Shown one piece after another: positions 10,430-22,005 of a DNA stretch of 64,000 nucleotides (position 1 is the stretch's first letter; each line of letters opens with the position of its first letter). Source of the DNA: Rhinopomastus cyanomelas. Lineage: Eukaryota; Chordata; Aves; Bucerotiformes; Rhinopomastidae. Both the position numbers and the translations under genes were made by a program. The notes under the pieces were generated by a model that was not told the DNA's origin, did not search any database, and saw nothing but the letters and a program-made list of their open reading frames with translations. The stretch is taken from positions 63,023 to 127,022 of the forward strand of contig VXBP01010260.1 in NCBI GenBank assembly GCA_013400115.1, written 5' to 3'.

Positions 10430-12180
10430 ACCACGCTATGATAACAAATTAAACCACTTCAGTCAGGTAAGAGGTCAGTGCCATTTCTTGTGCACCGGAT
10501 TTACAGGCAAATCAGGTCAATAACGATGAAAAGTGGGACCTGGTGCAAAAATCTGCTCTTCAGCAGCCAGGTAAGCATCTGCATGTGTGAGCCAGCTTTT
10601 CTCCAGTCGTCAGCGATGCTGCCAGTTGTTTAGCCTCCCACAAAAAATAAATACATGTCTCCTGCATTCAAACATTTTATCAAACTGCAATATAAAAGCT
10701 AATTGATATTAAAACTGAGCAGTACTGTATATTCTCACTACAGCCCCAGATTCAGTTGTAACTTCAATCCTTCAAGACCCCAGGGTAAAGTTACAAGTGG
10801 AAACACTGCACTCAACCAAAAAACAGAGAAATGATGGCATTTGGCATCTGTAAGCTTATTATTAATGCCTTTCCTCGAGAAAGTGGGTACAAATAATCTG
10901 CAGACGTGTCGTTGCTTTTGTTTGCACTGCTGCCTTAGGAACAGCAGTTAATCTTGAGTTAAAGTTACCTTGCTTACAAGGATACCAAAAGGTTCCATTC
11001 TCTCTGCCTAGGCTCATCACTAATCAAGGGAATAGATGCAAACCTGGTGGTGTTTGTTCCTCATACCAGAAACCAGCATTTAAAATAAAAAAAACTCAAA
11101 AAAAAAGATAAAGGCTTTTTGGCTTTTTGCTCCCGATTTATTTATTTATGTATTTTCTTTTTCCCTATTGTTTCCCATATTTTCCCCCCTACTTTTTTCC
11201 CTCCTTATTTTTTCTCCTCTATTGCTGCCTCTCCACCACCACTTTTTTTATTTTCACGGCTACTGCTAGAGACTTTTAACTCCGAGCATCCACAGGCCTC
11301 ATCACTGGATGATTAATTTGCATGTTGATAGGCAGTCAGTGTAGCAGCTTTCAGATTAGGGACATTCCGCTGCACACTAAAAGGCACAAAGAACAAAAAG
11401 TGAATTTCAATCTTGCCCTTCTTTTCCAGTCAGTGCATTCCCAGCCCATGTCTATTGATGAGCAGTTGGAACAATACCAAAATGCAGTGTAAGATCAATC
11501 CTGCTGTTTACTTCGCTGAGCTGAAGGAACAAAGGACAGAAGAAAGGACTTAAACCCAGCTATAGTAAAAGAGTGGGGATGAAGGATGAAAAATGTGCCT
11601 GATGGGCAGTAGCACAGAGTAAACTCATTTAGAAAATAGGCAGCTCCAGCTGAGATAAAACCAATGGTGATTTGTATTTCGTACTGTATCTTCAGGGGAT
11701 AAAAGCACTTCTATCAGATACCATTGGAGGCAAACTTGAAACGCTGCAGTAAAATGCTGTGTTCCCTACTAGGGAGAGAATAAAAATTCCCATAATTGCA
11801 AAGAGGTGTTAAATATCTGATTGTTCATGCCTCTTTCCTCCCATGGTGAGAGAACTCAACCCGGTCCTCCTTTTAACTTCACAGGACCTGCCTAATAGAA
11901 TATTCAGCTGGATGCTATTGTATCAAATGCAGCATGACACCGTGTTTTACTTTGATAAATACTGATAATTGTAATTTGGGGGATTATTAGGCTTTAAGCC
12001 TTTTTTTTTTTAAAGGCTGCAACTTCATTCCCTGAACAGGCAGGAGGAGGTAAAGAGAGAGGAAAAAACTTCTCGTTCAAATGCAAAACATCTTAACAAA
12101 CTGTAACTAATGGGAAGGAGAAAATAAAACGCTCCCTCCTATAGCTAAACAAAAATCATCCTAAATCAAAAATCTATTTA
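10430..12180. promoter_or_regulatory. Possible conserved non-coding region with POU-homeobox site
   Basis: This 1.75 kb block is AT-rich and free of recognised repeats, with several homeodomain-type motifs. The clearest is TTAATTTGCAT at 11313-11323, a TAAT core fused to the octamer-like ATTTGCAT bound by POU-homeodomain proteins. A T-loop hairpin lies at 11997-12018. No coding frame is convincing. The call rests on sequence texture only; conservation was not tested. Confidence 0.2.
11997..12018. repeat. Small hairpin with T-rich loop
   Basis: AGCCTTT at 11997-12003 pairs with AAAGGCT at 12012-12018 across a loop of Ts. The stem is only seven bases. It follows another near-palindromic AGGCTTTAAGCC, so the two share one arm. 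No function is evident. Confidence 0.35.
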
Positions 12181-14322
12181 CTTTTCCTGAAAAGCAAGAA
12201 TATCTGACACAATGAACTACCACCGTCTCGGGCAAGGACAGCACAGCACAGAATAATAGAGATGGTGAAAATGAACAGCAGGAGAATTGATGGAATCCTT
12301 GCTGGCATTCAATGTGCCTTGGAATTCGGTTGCTTACTGATCACCCTTTACAGGGTTTATTCAACTATTTGGTTTAAAAAAATTACTGTCCAGAGGCCGG
12401 TACTTGCTGTCAGAGATGTTTTGGCTCCTTGGTCACACTGATCAACGCGCATTCTTCCAGTAAGGATAAAATTTCGATTTATTTGATTTTTCTTCTACGA
12501 TGCTTCAAAAGACTGTAAGCGTCACCAAGCAGCAGATAAAGAAAGCTTCTGTTTGCAGGAGTGAGTGCTTAGAGACAATTATTAATTGACCTGCCTAGAC
12601 ACCAGCACACCAGTGTGAACATTGTCCCTGCAAAGAGGAGGCTGTTGTGTATGTATTTTATAAACATCAGTACATATGGTTTCTTTGGGAATCGGAGGGT
12701 CCTGCCCAGAGAAGCTTCCATGGAACACACAAAAGCAGCTGAGCTGGCAGAGCAGGAAGGATGAAAGGGCTGCAGTTAGGTACTCACTTGGCAGCTGAGA
12801 TATTTCTGTGGGCTGATGAACCACCAAAACATTTCTCCATGTCACCTCCTTTCCAACCCTCCTGTTTACTCCAAAGTGACCCGACGTGTCTCTCTTTTGT
12901 CCCAGGACACAATAGCTAAAAAACTCGGGCCCTGGTTCTGCAATTCTCTTCTTTCAGTGCTATTCAGCAGGAGATATCAAACCACAATTAAAAGCCAACG
13001 TATTAGAACTAGAGAGCAGGGACATACTGTCCTGTATTAATGTAGCTTATACCAGCCCATTCCCATTCTAGAAATTTACATCTTCCTTCTTACTAAAATA
13101 TTACCTCTACAGCTGCTCTCCCACAAGTCCCACAGCACATCAGGAATTTGTCCAGCTTACCCATCTTGCCCCAGTGAGAGAGAATAGTGCTGCGTATGGA
13201 CCGATTCCAGCAGGAGAAAGGGGGTTTTGTCTGCTTGTGGTGACTTTCTCCAAACACAGACCTATTTCTGCTTAGTTCTATGTGTCATACTCCTTCTCCT
13301 TACCCAACAAAGAGCATATCAGAGAAACTGTTGTCAATTTTAACTCTCTTTTCAGAACATTCACACCACCACATCCATCCCCAATTGGAAAAAGTCCTAT
13401 GTTTTTATCCAGAAGCATAAACATTTGGTACACTGATGGATGTTCAATTTGTAACTATGTTCCTGCAAGCCTGAGACTTCATGTTGCTCCAGGGACAACA
13501 CAAGTCAGTTCATAACCCTCTAGAAACAAGCAGGCTCTGACAAAGGTTCACCCTTACTACAGTGGTAGAAGTATAAAATAAGGCAGCATTGTCCTAAGCA
13601 ATTCTGTGTCCATAAACAATGCAAGACTAAAGTGCCTATAAACTGCAGGAGTCTTCTTTACTTCTAGGTCCAATTACATTCACAACAGATAAATGTCTAA
13701 AATCTTTGAAATCTCAAGTCCCTGGATGCAAAACTGCACTTTCTGGATGCAAAACCTCACACCATGTATCTGTAATACAGAAAAAAATTCATAGGGAGTC
13801 TAGAAGGACCAAACACATCACCTTCTAGGTTTGGGGAGGTGGGCAGGGTTCCATCATTGGCCCTCTGATGAAACCCCTGACAGCTACCCTGAATTTCTAC
13901 AGTGCTGCATGTGAAAAAAGCCCAAGTCAGTCATGTGCCTTTCATATATAATTAAATAGTATTTATTATAGCTGGAGAAGCTCAGGTCCATGAGGTTGTA
14001 CATGCCCACACATCTCTGCTCCTTTTCAAGATGAGAACAAGATTCTTCACCTTTGGAAGTAACCTGCTCACATCCATAGCAGCTCCCTGAAGACCCACAA
14101 CTCAAGTTTTTGAAGATGCTCTTCATTTTACATTCCACAACAACTGGATTCCTCAGGTTGAGGAAGTTGAGTCTTTTTGATTTTGAAGGAAATTACCCCT
14201 TCAAACACAAGGTGTAGGAACATATGAGAATGCTCTTTGGAAGGACTGTGTTGCACAGAGAATCATGTCATGTGAAACAGGAGCATGGAGATCCACCAGC
14301 CAGTGCTGATGGGGCATGTGCT

Positions 14323-14565
14323 CATAATCGTAGAATGGCTCAGACTGGAAAGGACCTTCAAAGGTCATGTATTCCAAGACCCTTAGCGAGCAGGGACTTC
14401 CTCAACTAGATCACGTTGCTCAGAGCCTTGTCAAGCCTCACCTTGATTATCTCCATGGACGAGGCCACAACTACCTCCCCTGGGCAACCTGTTCCAGTGT
14501 TCAACCACTCTTCTGCTAAAGAAGTTCTTCCTAACATTCAATTTAAATCTATCCTTCTCTGCCTT
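14323..14565 (-). mobile_element. CR1 LINE, 3'-end fragment
   Basis: A diverged minus-strand CR1 3' end starts with a TCGTAGAAT-like tail at about 14323. It continues through the 3' UTR into the ORF2 C-terminus. The minus-strand frame shows an RFKLNVRKNFF-like segment followed by WNRLPRG, which is the conserved CR1 C-terminal signature. Homology fades near 14565. Confidence 0.85.
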
Positions 14566-15603
14566 GGACAAGCCCTCTGACCTCCATCCCAAGTTCACAC
14601 CTAAGCAGGCACAAGTAATATTTGATCTATGTGATGTAAAAACAGAGACCAATAAACAAAATATGCAGGGAAACATTCCTCCAGCCTCCCAAAATACATT
14701 TGGAAATCTCACAATATTATTTAATTCCTTAATTACTAATTACTTATATCCTAATTATTTGAATCCCGTGAGCAAGATCTTTCTGTGTAGCTGACGTGTA
14801 TTTTTTAGAGATTATCCAACATTTCACAGACCTTGCCAATTCACAGACACGTAAGCTAGTTCCCTGAGCAATTTCTTGAAGAGAGAGAGGGAGAGGGGAA
14901 GGGGAGGGAGCATGGAGAGAGACAGAGAGAGAGGAGAGAGACACAGAGAGAGAGATGTGGGAGAGTGACAGGGGAGAGAGAGGTGAGAGGGGAGGAAGAA
15001 GAGGAAGAGAAGAGAGAGAGAGGGAGAGGGAGAAGGGAGAAAAAGAAAAGGCAGCCAACCAGATTCTGAAATTGCACTGATGTCCTCATAGTTTCCCTTT
15101 CATCCTTAGTTTACCCTTTTAAATTAATTACTAACATGACAATGCAAAGACAGAACATGGACTCAAGTCTCTTTTTGAGGCTGGGTGTGCTGGTATCCCT
15201 ATTTGGAAGGAAAAGCTTCCAAATCTTTACAGATATGTTAATGTCCCAGAGATTGGCTCATGGTAAGATGTCAGGAACATAAGATTCAGATTAGGTTAGG
15301 CCTATCTTGGCTTCTGAACCACCAGATCAGTTTCTTTCTAGAACAAATAGAGTAAGGGGCAGTTGCTGTGGGCAATTCTCAAGGAACTTCTGCATTCATG
15401 TTGCTGATGACAACAACTGAGTAGAAGAGTTCAGAACGTGCAGTTGTGGCCTCTCTCCCAGTGACTTGCTAAACAAAGCTAACACCCAGGTATCTATGGA
15501 AGTGTACAATGAAAAACTTATTTTAGGGCCCAACTCCAGATTTTCTGAGCTTTCCTTCACATTTCAACTGGCTTGAACCAAAACCTATTATTTCTGAAGA
15601 TTT
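14566..15603. other. Single-copy DNA with an internal purine tract
   Basis: Apart from the GA-rich tract at 14876-15050, nothing is recognised. The two minus-strand frames over the tract (14744-15058 and 14856-15089) consist almost wholly of Ser, Leu and Pro and are artefacts of GA/CT repetition. Confidence 0.5.
14876..15050. repeat. (GA)n-rich polypurine tract, about 175 bp
   Basis: Nearly every base on the plus strand is G or A, mixing GA dinucleotides, GGGA blocks and GAAG units with a few C or T interruptions. Long purine-pyrimidine mirror-like tracts can adopt H-DNA triplexes and are polymorphic. No known mobile element contributes it. Confidence 0.9.
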
Positions 15604-15816
15604 CACAGAATCATTCAGGTTGGAAAAGACTCCTGGGATCATAGAGTCCAACACTCAACCCTGCTCTACAAGTTCACCCCTAAACCATATCCCCCAACAC
15701 CACATCTAAACATCTTTCAAACTTATCTAGGAATGGTGACCACCCTGGGCATCCCATTCCAGTGCCTGACCACTCTCCCAATGAAGAGTTTTTTTCTGAT
15801 GTCTGATTTCCATTGA
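15604..15816 (-). mobile_element. CR1 LINE, 3'-end fragment (ACTCTACAAG type)
   Basis: A minus-strand CR1 3' end with a 3' UTR containing CTGCTCTACAAGTTCA, shared with the longer copy at 22937-23806. It includes the segment for the ORF2 C-terminus and ends in a variant of the TTTTTTTCTGATGTCT block. Divergence is moderate. Confidence 0.85.
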
Positions 15817-15984
15817 CATTATCCTACCATTGCCCTCCAGAAACAGCTCAAGAGTCATGAAGAACACAGACCCAGGATACCCGACTAAGAAGCATTTTGC
15901 AGGCAAGATCTCGTCTAAGCTCTTAGCTTCTTCTCAGTGACTCTGGTTCTTCAACACAAAGCAGCAGACATACAGACAGCCAAA

Positions 15985-16065
15985 CATAGAACCATAGAAT
16001 TGTTTAGGCTGGAAAAGACCTCTAAGACCACAGAATCCAATCATTAACTGAACTGTACCACATAC
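15985..16065 (-). mobile_element. CR1 LINE, short 3' UTR remnant
   Basis: Only about 80 bases remain: a CATAGAAT-like tail, the conserved GGCTGGAAAAGACC block and the start of the AATCCAATCATTAAC segment. The break follows directly into unrelated DNA. It lies 170 bp beyond the copy at 15604-15816 in the same orientation but has its own tail, so it is a separate insertion. Confidence 0.75.
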
Positions 16066-17658
16066 ATATTTGTGTCAAAAGGCACACCCTACGAGAAAGC
16101 ATCCAAGGCAAAGAAAGGGGAACTAAGAAGAGGGAAGACCTCGGAGCAGTTTCAAAGATAAATTTCTCTACTTTATGTCTAAACAAAAGTTTCACTACTC
16201 AGGCTTTGACAAGGCACCAACAGCTCTGGGTCTGTGAGGTAATTACAACCCTTTCCAAAAGGGGTTCTGGAGCACACCAGATGACAGGCAGAACATGAGC
16301 TAAGGGGCCAGGAATGGGAACAGCAAGTAACAGCAGGTCAGAGTGCAAGGCTTGGACCTCTGCTTTTAAGGGGTTTTGCATGTAAGTAAAATAAATAAAT
16401 AACTGGAAGAAACCTGAAAACCAGGCCTGACTTTTGTCAGGGACCGGGGTCAAGGCTGTGAATGACGGCTCTAAAAAGCTGGACTCCATCAGCACTTGAA
16501 CTGCTGACATCTGTGGGACTTAGAGATGACGGCAGCAGACCCCAGGCTGATACATTACAGCAACACAGCTCTGACCTGCATGGATTAGCGTTTCCAGAGC
16601 TTCTCTTAGGACTAGTTGCCTTTCCCATGGCAGAATTAAAATTATTCTAGGCTCCAAGCATGGTCCATGAGCCCTCTCCATGCTCTGCACCTCAGCAATC
16701 ACTTGAACATGCAGCAGTGAATTTCAGAGTTAACACAAATGCAGCAGGTCAGACCCCAGGAGCTACTGTTGCCAGCAGACTCAGACACCCATTAGGTATA
16801 GGTAACATCCTGTGTCCTGCTATAAAGGCTGGAAAGTTTTCCATACACACATTCCAACACCATCCCCCAATGCTACTCTGATCTCTACTTCCAGATATCC
16901 CTTCTCTTATTTCCTCAGCTTTCATTAACTTCTACTTACAGTATGTCTGCTGTGCAGGAATCAAATATTACATTGAATTAAATACATCAATTGTATGTCT
17001 GGCTCCGCAAGTTCAAATGTCCAAATGTCTTGCCACCCTTCTGAAAAAAAGTAACCAAGAAACTTGTCTCTAGTTAACACCCCTTTCACTCTTCCCAGCA
17101 ATTGGGGCAGAACCTAAATAGATAAGCAGGATTTTCTCCCCATGCTAGAAGTGGTCCCAGTTCTGCATTTTCCATCAGAGTTAAAAATTAAAGAGCTCAC
17201 AAAGCCAAGATCATCAGTTGAGGATGGCCAGGAGGATCAGCCCAGGTGCCTAAAAGGGAGCATCATAGGCAAGTCCGCTCAGATTCAGTCATACAGGCAG
17301 CAGCATTAGGAAAACCAGAATAGTCTCCTGGACATTCTGCAGCTTTTTTCTCCCATATTTTCCCATAGTAAAATGGTGAAAAATAGCTAAAGCACAGGGA
17401 AGAATTTAATTTCCCCAAAGAATCCAGCATTCCTCCTCAGACTGAAAGCAAAAAGGGGGTTTCGCATCAATGAGCCCACTCAGATTTGGAAAGTTTCACA
17501 TTAAGTTTCCCCATCCTCAAAAAACAAAATCCCTAGAAAATGATACATGTGCAGCTGCAGTGACAGCAAATTTACACCAAACTATTCTTCCACCTTGTAA
17601 TGAGAGCACTCAGGGCCGAGGGGAGATGATTAGTAAGATGGTTTTATAAAAATAAAAA

Positions 17659-17672
17659 GAGAGAGAGAGAGA
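17659..17672. repeat. (AG)7 microsatellite
   Basis: A perfect AG dinucleotide run follows an A-rich stretch. It is short enough to be a minor polymorphic site only. Confidence 0.85.
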
Positions 17673-18299
17673 ATAAGGCACGGAGCAGGGAAGAATGGAT
17701 GTCTGAGCTCTTCCCCTTTTGTACTTGAGGTCGCCAGCTTAATTTTCTCTTACATTTGAGTTGTTTTTAATTTCCAGGAAGTCTTCTCAGATATCTTGAA
17801 GCTTTGCCAAATTATCATTAAGGCAATATTTTATCTCCTCATAAAAATGCTCCAGTCTCTCCTCCACACCACACATGCTGTAGGGATGGATCTTAAATCA
17901 GGGAGGAAGGGAATTTGTTTATCAAATGACTTAACTATTTCATCCATCTCAGAATGAAGGAAAAGCTTTAAGGAGGAAGAAAAAAAAAACCAAAGATTAA
18001 TCCCTCTAGTGCTGCCCTTCCCAAATGCAATATCTGTATTCCTGTAGCTCTGTTTGAAACATCAGCTCTGCGTGCCAGTGTTATGACTGCTCTTTGCTTC
18101 ACACAGCTGACCACAAACGAAGTTTCACAAGAGAAATGACTCTCAAACTTCCATGTGTGAGGCACTTGTGAAAGTGGGATCTACGGAGAAGCCTAACAAA
18201 CATCATTAGTCAGTGTCTCCTGAAGTCCTGCGGGGAGGAAGCCAGAAAACCCAACAGCAGAGCAAAGTACAAATGTTCATCTGCAAATTGTAATCATAT

Positions 18300-18315
18300 G
18301 AGAGAGAGAGAAGAG
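18300..18315. repeat. Short GA microsatellite
   Basis: An almost perfect GA dinucleotide run with one extra A near its end. Confidence 0.8.
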
Positions 18316-20016
18316 ACGCTCAGGTTACTCACAAGTATGATCCTGGCCCAAAATGGATGTTCAGCAGACATCCCCTTTATTAAACCTGCATTCCCAGAGC
18401 AGTTTTTGCTCCTGTTGTTGCTACTTAAAAAAACCCCACAACAGTAAATAGGCTCAAATTTGGCCCAGTGGAATAGCTGCACCATTTAGGACATACAGCC
18501 ATTCGAGTACCTGAGATCCCTTGTCATCATGGAAAAGCCTAGCAGAGAGCACAATTCCAGGTAAGCGATGTATAGGAAACGCGGGGAACTCATCTAGCCC
18601 ATCATTAACCTCATTCCGAGGCAGCCCCAGAGGCAGTTCTTTAGCCACCAGCACAGCCAGCTGTCAAATGTGTCAAACCAGTGACGTATTAGCAGGGGAG
18701 CAATCTGAAAAGCAGCCATAGATCCAAATGCCTAAAAGATATTCTCAAAAGTGGTAATTATGTCCTGCAGCTGCCAAGAATGTCCTCAGAGAGTTCACAG
18801 ATATTGGTAGCACCAGTGAATTGGAGCAGATAGGCGCCGGAGCCTCATCAGGCTCCCTCAAACTTCGAGAGAGAGATTTTGAAATGCCAGCAACATCCAG
18901 CGTGGTAATTGCCATGTTACTTAAAAACAAACCCAGTCTGCTTATCTTTTTAAATGTGTGCCAAGCTAGGATCTTCACTTCTTAGCACACAGCAAGTTTT
19001 AAACGTGGCGTAGGGCATGACACAGTAATGGAGTTTCAGAGAGTGATCGTGTCCCGTAAGTTAGGCAGCTCGGTGTGGATGCACTTCACATAGAAATCAA
19101 CACCAGACTTTGAAAATTCTCACATTTCTCCTGAGGACTGAAGCAACAGCCTGTGTGTAGTCTCCCGCTAAGTGTCCAAAGGGATTTACTAAGCAGTCTG
19201 ACATCAGCAGGTGTTTCGTGTCCATCTTGCAACAGAAAAAATGCTTGTGAATGATACTTGGCAGCTAACAGGCAATGGAGCGTACTTGGACTTATTTCAG
19301 CAACAACCGGCTCGCTAACAGGGCCAATAAGGTCTGCCAATGGGGACAGGACAAGTGTCTACTACCTCTGAGCAATTCTCCAGGGCAAGAAACCAAAATA
19401 ACTGGGGTAGAAGAAGCCACCGCACAGAGCAGCCCCAAGAAAACCAAATCCCAATGTCCGGCACCCACCCACAAAATGCAATTTTGTCAATATTTCAACA
19501 CAACTGTAAAACTCCTGACTTTCTGATTATGCTTTCAGTGGGGCAGAAAATATCTGTGATCATTTAAAATTTTTCCTGTAATATCCAAATGCTGGATTGT
19601 ACTCCTACAAAACTGTTTTGGTTTCACTTTTCATTTTAAGAAACAATTCAAAACAAAACATTTCACGTTTTTGCAATACATCTCCTTTCAAACACACAAC
19701 TGTGTTTTCATTCCCATGCAGAACACGCATTATAATTTCTGAGAAATTTATTTTCTTTTTAATGTGCTCCAAGTCGCAGCTTTTCTTACCACGAACCAAA
19801 CTGTTCTGACTCCTCACACTCCTGAGGTCGGAAGAGCCAGCGTAATGTTAGGGGTACAGTGCCCATCACCCCACAAGCTAGCTGTAGTTTTCCTTAAAAA
19901 CCAAAAGCTAAGCAGATAAAACAGCAGAGAGGAACCAAATGCAGGCAGGTCTCAGATATATCACAAGTACATTCCAAAACATTAGGAAATGTTTCCATTT
20001 AGATCCCCATAGGTCC

Positions 20017-20800
20017 ATGGGACCGGATGGGATTCACCCCAGAGTGATGAGACAGCTGGCAGATGAGCTTGCTAAACCGCTCTCCATAATTTACCAGAAG
20101 TCGTGGATCACAGGGGAGGTCCCGGATGATCGGAAGTTGGCAAATGTGACCCCCATACACAAGAAAGGTCGGAAGGATGATCCAGGAAACTACAGACCTG
20201 TTAGCCTCACCTCAGTTCCAGGCAAAGTTATGGAACAGATAGTGCTGAGTGCTATCATACAACATCTGCGTGGCATCCAAGAGATTAAGCCCAGTCAACA
20301 CAGATTTAGGAGGGGTAGGTCTTGCTTGACCAACCTGATCTCCTTTTATGATCAAGTAACTCGACTGGTCAGTGAGAGGAAGGCTGTGGATGTGGTGTAC
20401 CTGGATTTCAGTAAAGCATTTGACATACTCCTGGCGAAGAAGGCAGCAAGGGGCTTTGACAAGAATATTCTATGCTGGGTCAGGAACTGGTTGGATGGAT
20501 GAGCCCAAAGAGTGGTAGTAAATGCTGTCACATCTAGTTGGCGACCAGTTACTAGCGGTGTCCCCCAGGGGTTGGTGTTGGGTCCTGTCCTGTTCAACAT
20601 CTTCACTGATGATATTGACGATGGGATGGAGTCCATCATGAGCAAATTTGCAGATGACACCAAGCTCGGAGCTCGTGTTCATCTGTTAGAAGGTAGGAGG
20701 GCCCTGCAGAGGGATCTGGATAGACTGGAGAGATGGGCAGACTCCAATAGGATGAGTTTTAACAAGTCTAAGTGTCAGGTTCTGCATTTTGGTTATAACN
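20017..20800 (+). pseudogene. CR1 ORF2 reverse-transcriptase relic
   Basis: The encoded protein would copy element RNA at the chromosomal target during LINE retrotransposition. Counting from the Met at 20017, visible RT features are NYRPVSL at residues 58-64, the motif-A segment LDFSKAFD at 129-136, SGVPQG at 180-185 and the catalytic FADD box at 211-214. The frame is continuous except for a TGA at 20500-20502 (codon 162), directly after WLDG, where CR1 proteins usually continue into an Arg- or Ala-rich segment; decay of a CGA codon would explain it. The stretch after motif A looks several residues short of the usual pattern. With no endonuclease and a nonsense codon it is inactive. It is a LINE RT, not a retroviral pol. 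Confidence 0.9.
20800..20800. other. Single undetermined base at a CR1 discontinuity
   Basis: This is the only isolated N in the window, and it falls exactly where the CR1 reverse-transcriptase frame jumps to the 3' end of a CR1. The coincidence suggests a scaffolding or gap-filling join rather than a random miscall. Confidence 0.8.
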
Positions 20801-21098
20801 GGCCACTGGAGACAGGACAAGGGGTCATATTCTTAAGCTCCATCAGGGGAGGTTTAGACTTGACATTAGGAAAAGATTTTTCACTGAAAGAGCCATCTGG
20901 TTTTGGAATGGGCACCCCATGGAGGTGGTTGAGTAACCGTCCCTGGAAGTATTCAGGGTTAGGCTGGATGAGGTGCTGGGTGGCATGATCTAGATGTTAG
21001 ATGTCAGGATTACTGGGTTTATTTGGATTTAGGTTGGACTGGATGATCTTTAAGGTCTTTTCCAACCTTGTCATTACTGTGATACTGTGATACTGTGA
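20801..21098 (+). mobile_element. CR1 LINE, 3' end with ATACTGTG tail
   Basis: A plus-strand CR1 3' part covers the ACAGGACAAGGGG region, the ORF2 C-terminal block and the 3' UTR. It closes at 21073-21098 in about three copies of an ATACTGTG-type octamer, the CR1 3'-terminal microsatellite. The 3' UTR has GGTTGGACTGGATGATCTT followed by AAGGTCTTTTCCAACC. This differs from the 3' UTR at 22711-22793, so this piece and the copy at 22000-22793 are of different types. Confidence 0.88.
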
Positions 21099-21268
21099 AA
21101 TAAGGGAATGTGCAGACTGCAACTTCTGCGGAAAGCCCTAGTGAAGATATTGTCTGTTCTGAGCATTCTGGAGACACAGTATCAACATGACAGTGCTCTA
21201 ATTCAGACGTTGGACAAAGACTTAAAGACATGCACAGAGAATTTGACAACAAATAGAATCTGAGGCTC
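21099..21268. other. Short spacer between CR1 copies
   Basis: About 170 bases of unique sequence with no recognised feature. Confidence 0.4.
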
Positions 21269-21456
21269 ACAGAACTGTTTGAGTTGGAAAAGACATTAAA
21301 GGTCATCGAGTCCAACTATTATGCCAACTGCCCCAAGGCCACCACTAAACCATGCTCCTCAGCTCCAGATCTCCTCAACTTTGAAACAAGTCCAGGGATG
21401 GCAATTCAATCCCCTCTGTGGGCAGCCTGTTCCAAGGCCTGATGACCCTTCCTAAA
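21269..21456 (-). mobile_element. CR1 LINE, 3'-end fragment
   Basis: A minus-strand CR1 3' UTR and the adjoining ORF2 end, resembling the 631-940 copy closely (GGCAATTCAA and GGCAGCCTGTTCCAAGG blocks in both). Its tail begins with a reduced CACAGAA motif. It stops near CCTTCCTAAA at about 21456. Confidence 0.85.
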
Positions 21457-21999
21457 TCACCATTGCAAAAGTGAACATATTTACAAACTTGTAGACATAT
21501 CCAAAACCAGAATTAGTCTCCAAGGCAGATTCATTTCCTTGGAAATGCATCTTTTGTGTGATCTCTTCCATCCTAAGTTAGTATTTTTTAAAACCAATTC
21601 TGCAGTTAGAAAAATCTAAGTCCTCAGCAGTCTGATTACTCTCAGGTACATGGAGTCTCATCACATAGAAAAGAGAAAGGATACAGAGCAAAGATTTTTC
21701 TTTCTATGAAGCCCACAAGAACATAATCTGGAGACAGGGCAAAAGTAACTCGGTTAGTTTAAATCTTTAAAGATTTAAAGGCTAAGTAGTCATTGTGATT
21801 AAGAATGATAAACAGCTTGACAAAGGGTCTACACCAAACCCTGCACCTCTCTCAGTAACCCCTTCCTCAACTTTTACTTATCACTTTCAACACTGACATT
21901 TCCTAAGTCATGATTTCTTGTCATTCTCCCCCAATAACACCCAGGAAGCCCACAGAGCCTTGAACTCTCCTGTTACCCTGTTTATGGGGATAGCAGAGG
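21457..21999. other. Unique DNA between CR1 copies
   Basis: No gene or repeat is recognised. The last ~30 bases before 22006 are faintly like the CR1 codons that encode the residues before the N-N-S-R-Y segment, so the following copy may start slightly further left than drawn. Confidence 0.4.
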
Positions 22000-22005
22000 T
22001 TTGAC

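Larger units (their letters stand above)
5935..14322. other. 8.4 kb single-copy DNA, no gene seen
   Basis: No recognised mobile element and no frame with a familiar domain. T-rich runs occur at about 9436-9446 and 10019-10036, and a pyrimidine-rich stretch at about 11150-11265. The longest frame, 9832-10194, crosses a T-run and has no homology I recognise. The most complex, non-repetitive portion is 10430-12180, listed separately as a possible conserved non-coding region. Confidence 0.5.
16066..20008. other. 3.9 kb single-copy DNA, no gene seen
   Basis: No repeat family is recognised apart from short AG runs at 17659-17672 and 18300-18315. The part at 17590-17850 is compositionally complex and rich in TAAT- and ATTA-type words. 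The overlapping frames at 16199-16881 and 18454-19567 show no domain, signal peptide or membrane segment that I recognise. Confidence 0.5.
20009..20800 (+). mobile_element. CR1 LINE, reverse-transcriptase portion, cut at a single N
   Basis: A plus-strand CR1 copy begins abruptly at about 20009, inside ORF2 at the start of the reverse-transcriptase domain; the 5' UTR, ORF1 and endonuclease are missing. It runs to the single N at 20800, where CR1 colinearity stops. The next CR1 protein segment is not found after the N but at about 22006. DNA right after the N belongs to a CR1 3' end much further along the element. This may be one insertion broken by rearrangement or by assembly. Confidence 0.92.

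Noticed and set aside
10560..10580. Donor-like CAG|GTAAGC after a short open stretch
   Set aside because: No acceptor paired with a plausible exon was found upstream; a lone donor consensus occurs often by chance.
14744..15089. Two minus-strand frames rich in Ser, Leu and Pro, membrane-like in appearance
   Set aside because: They are the translation of a GA/CT simple repeat; their hydrophobic look is an artefact of CTC/TCT codons.
19939..20988. Retroviral pol or endogenous retrovirus
   Set aside because: The RT has LINE-type FADD and GVPQG motifs and CR1-specific segments. No LTR, protease, RNase H, integrase or envelope region is present.
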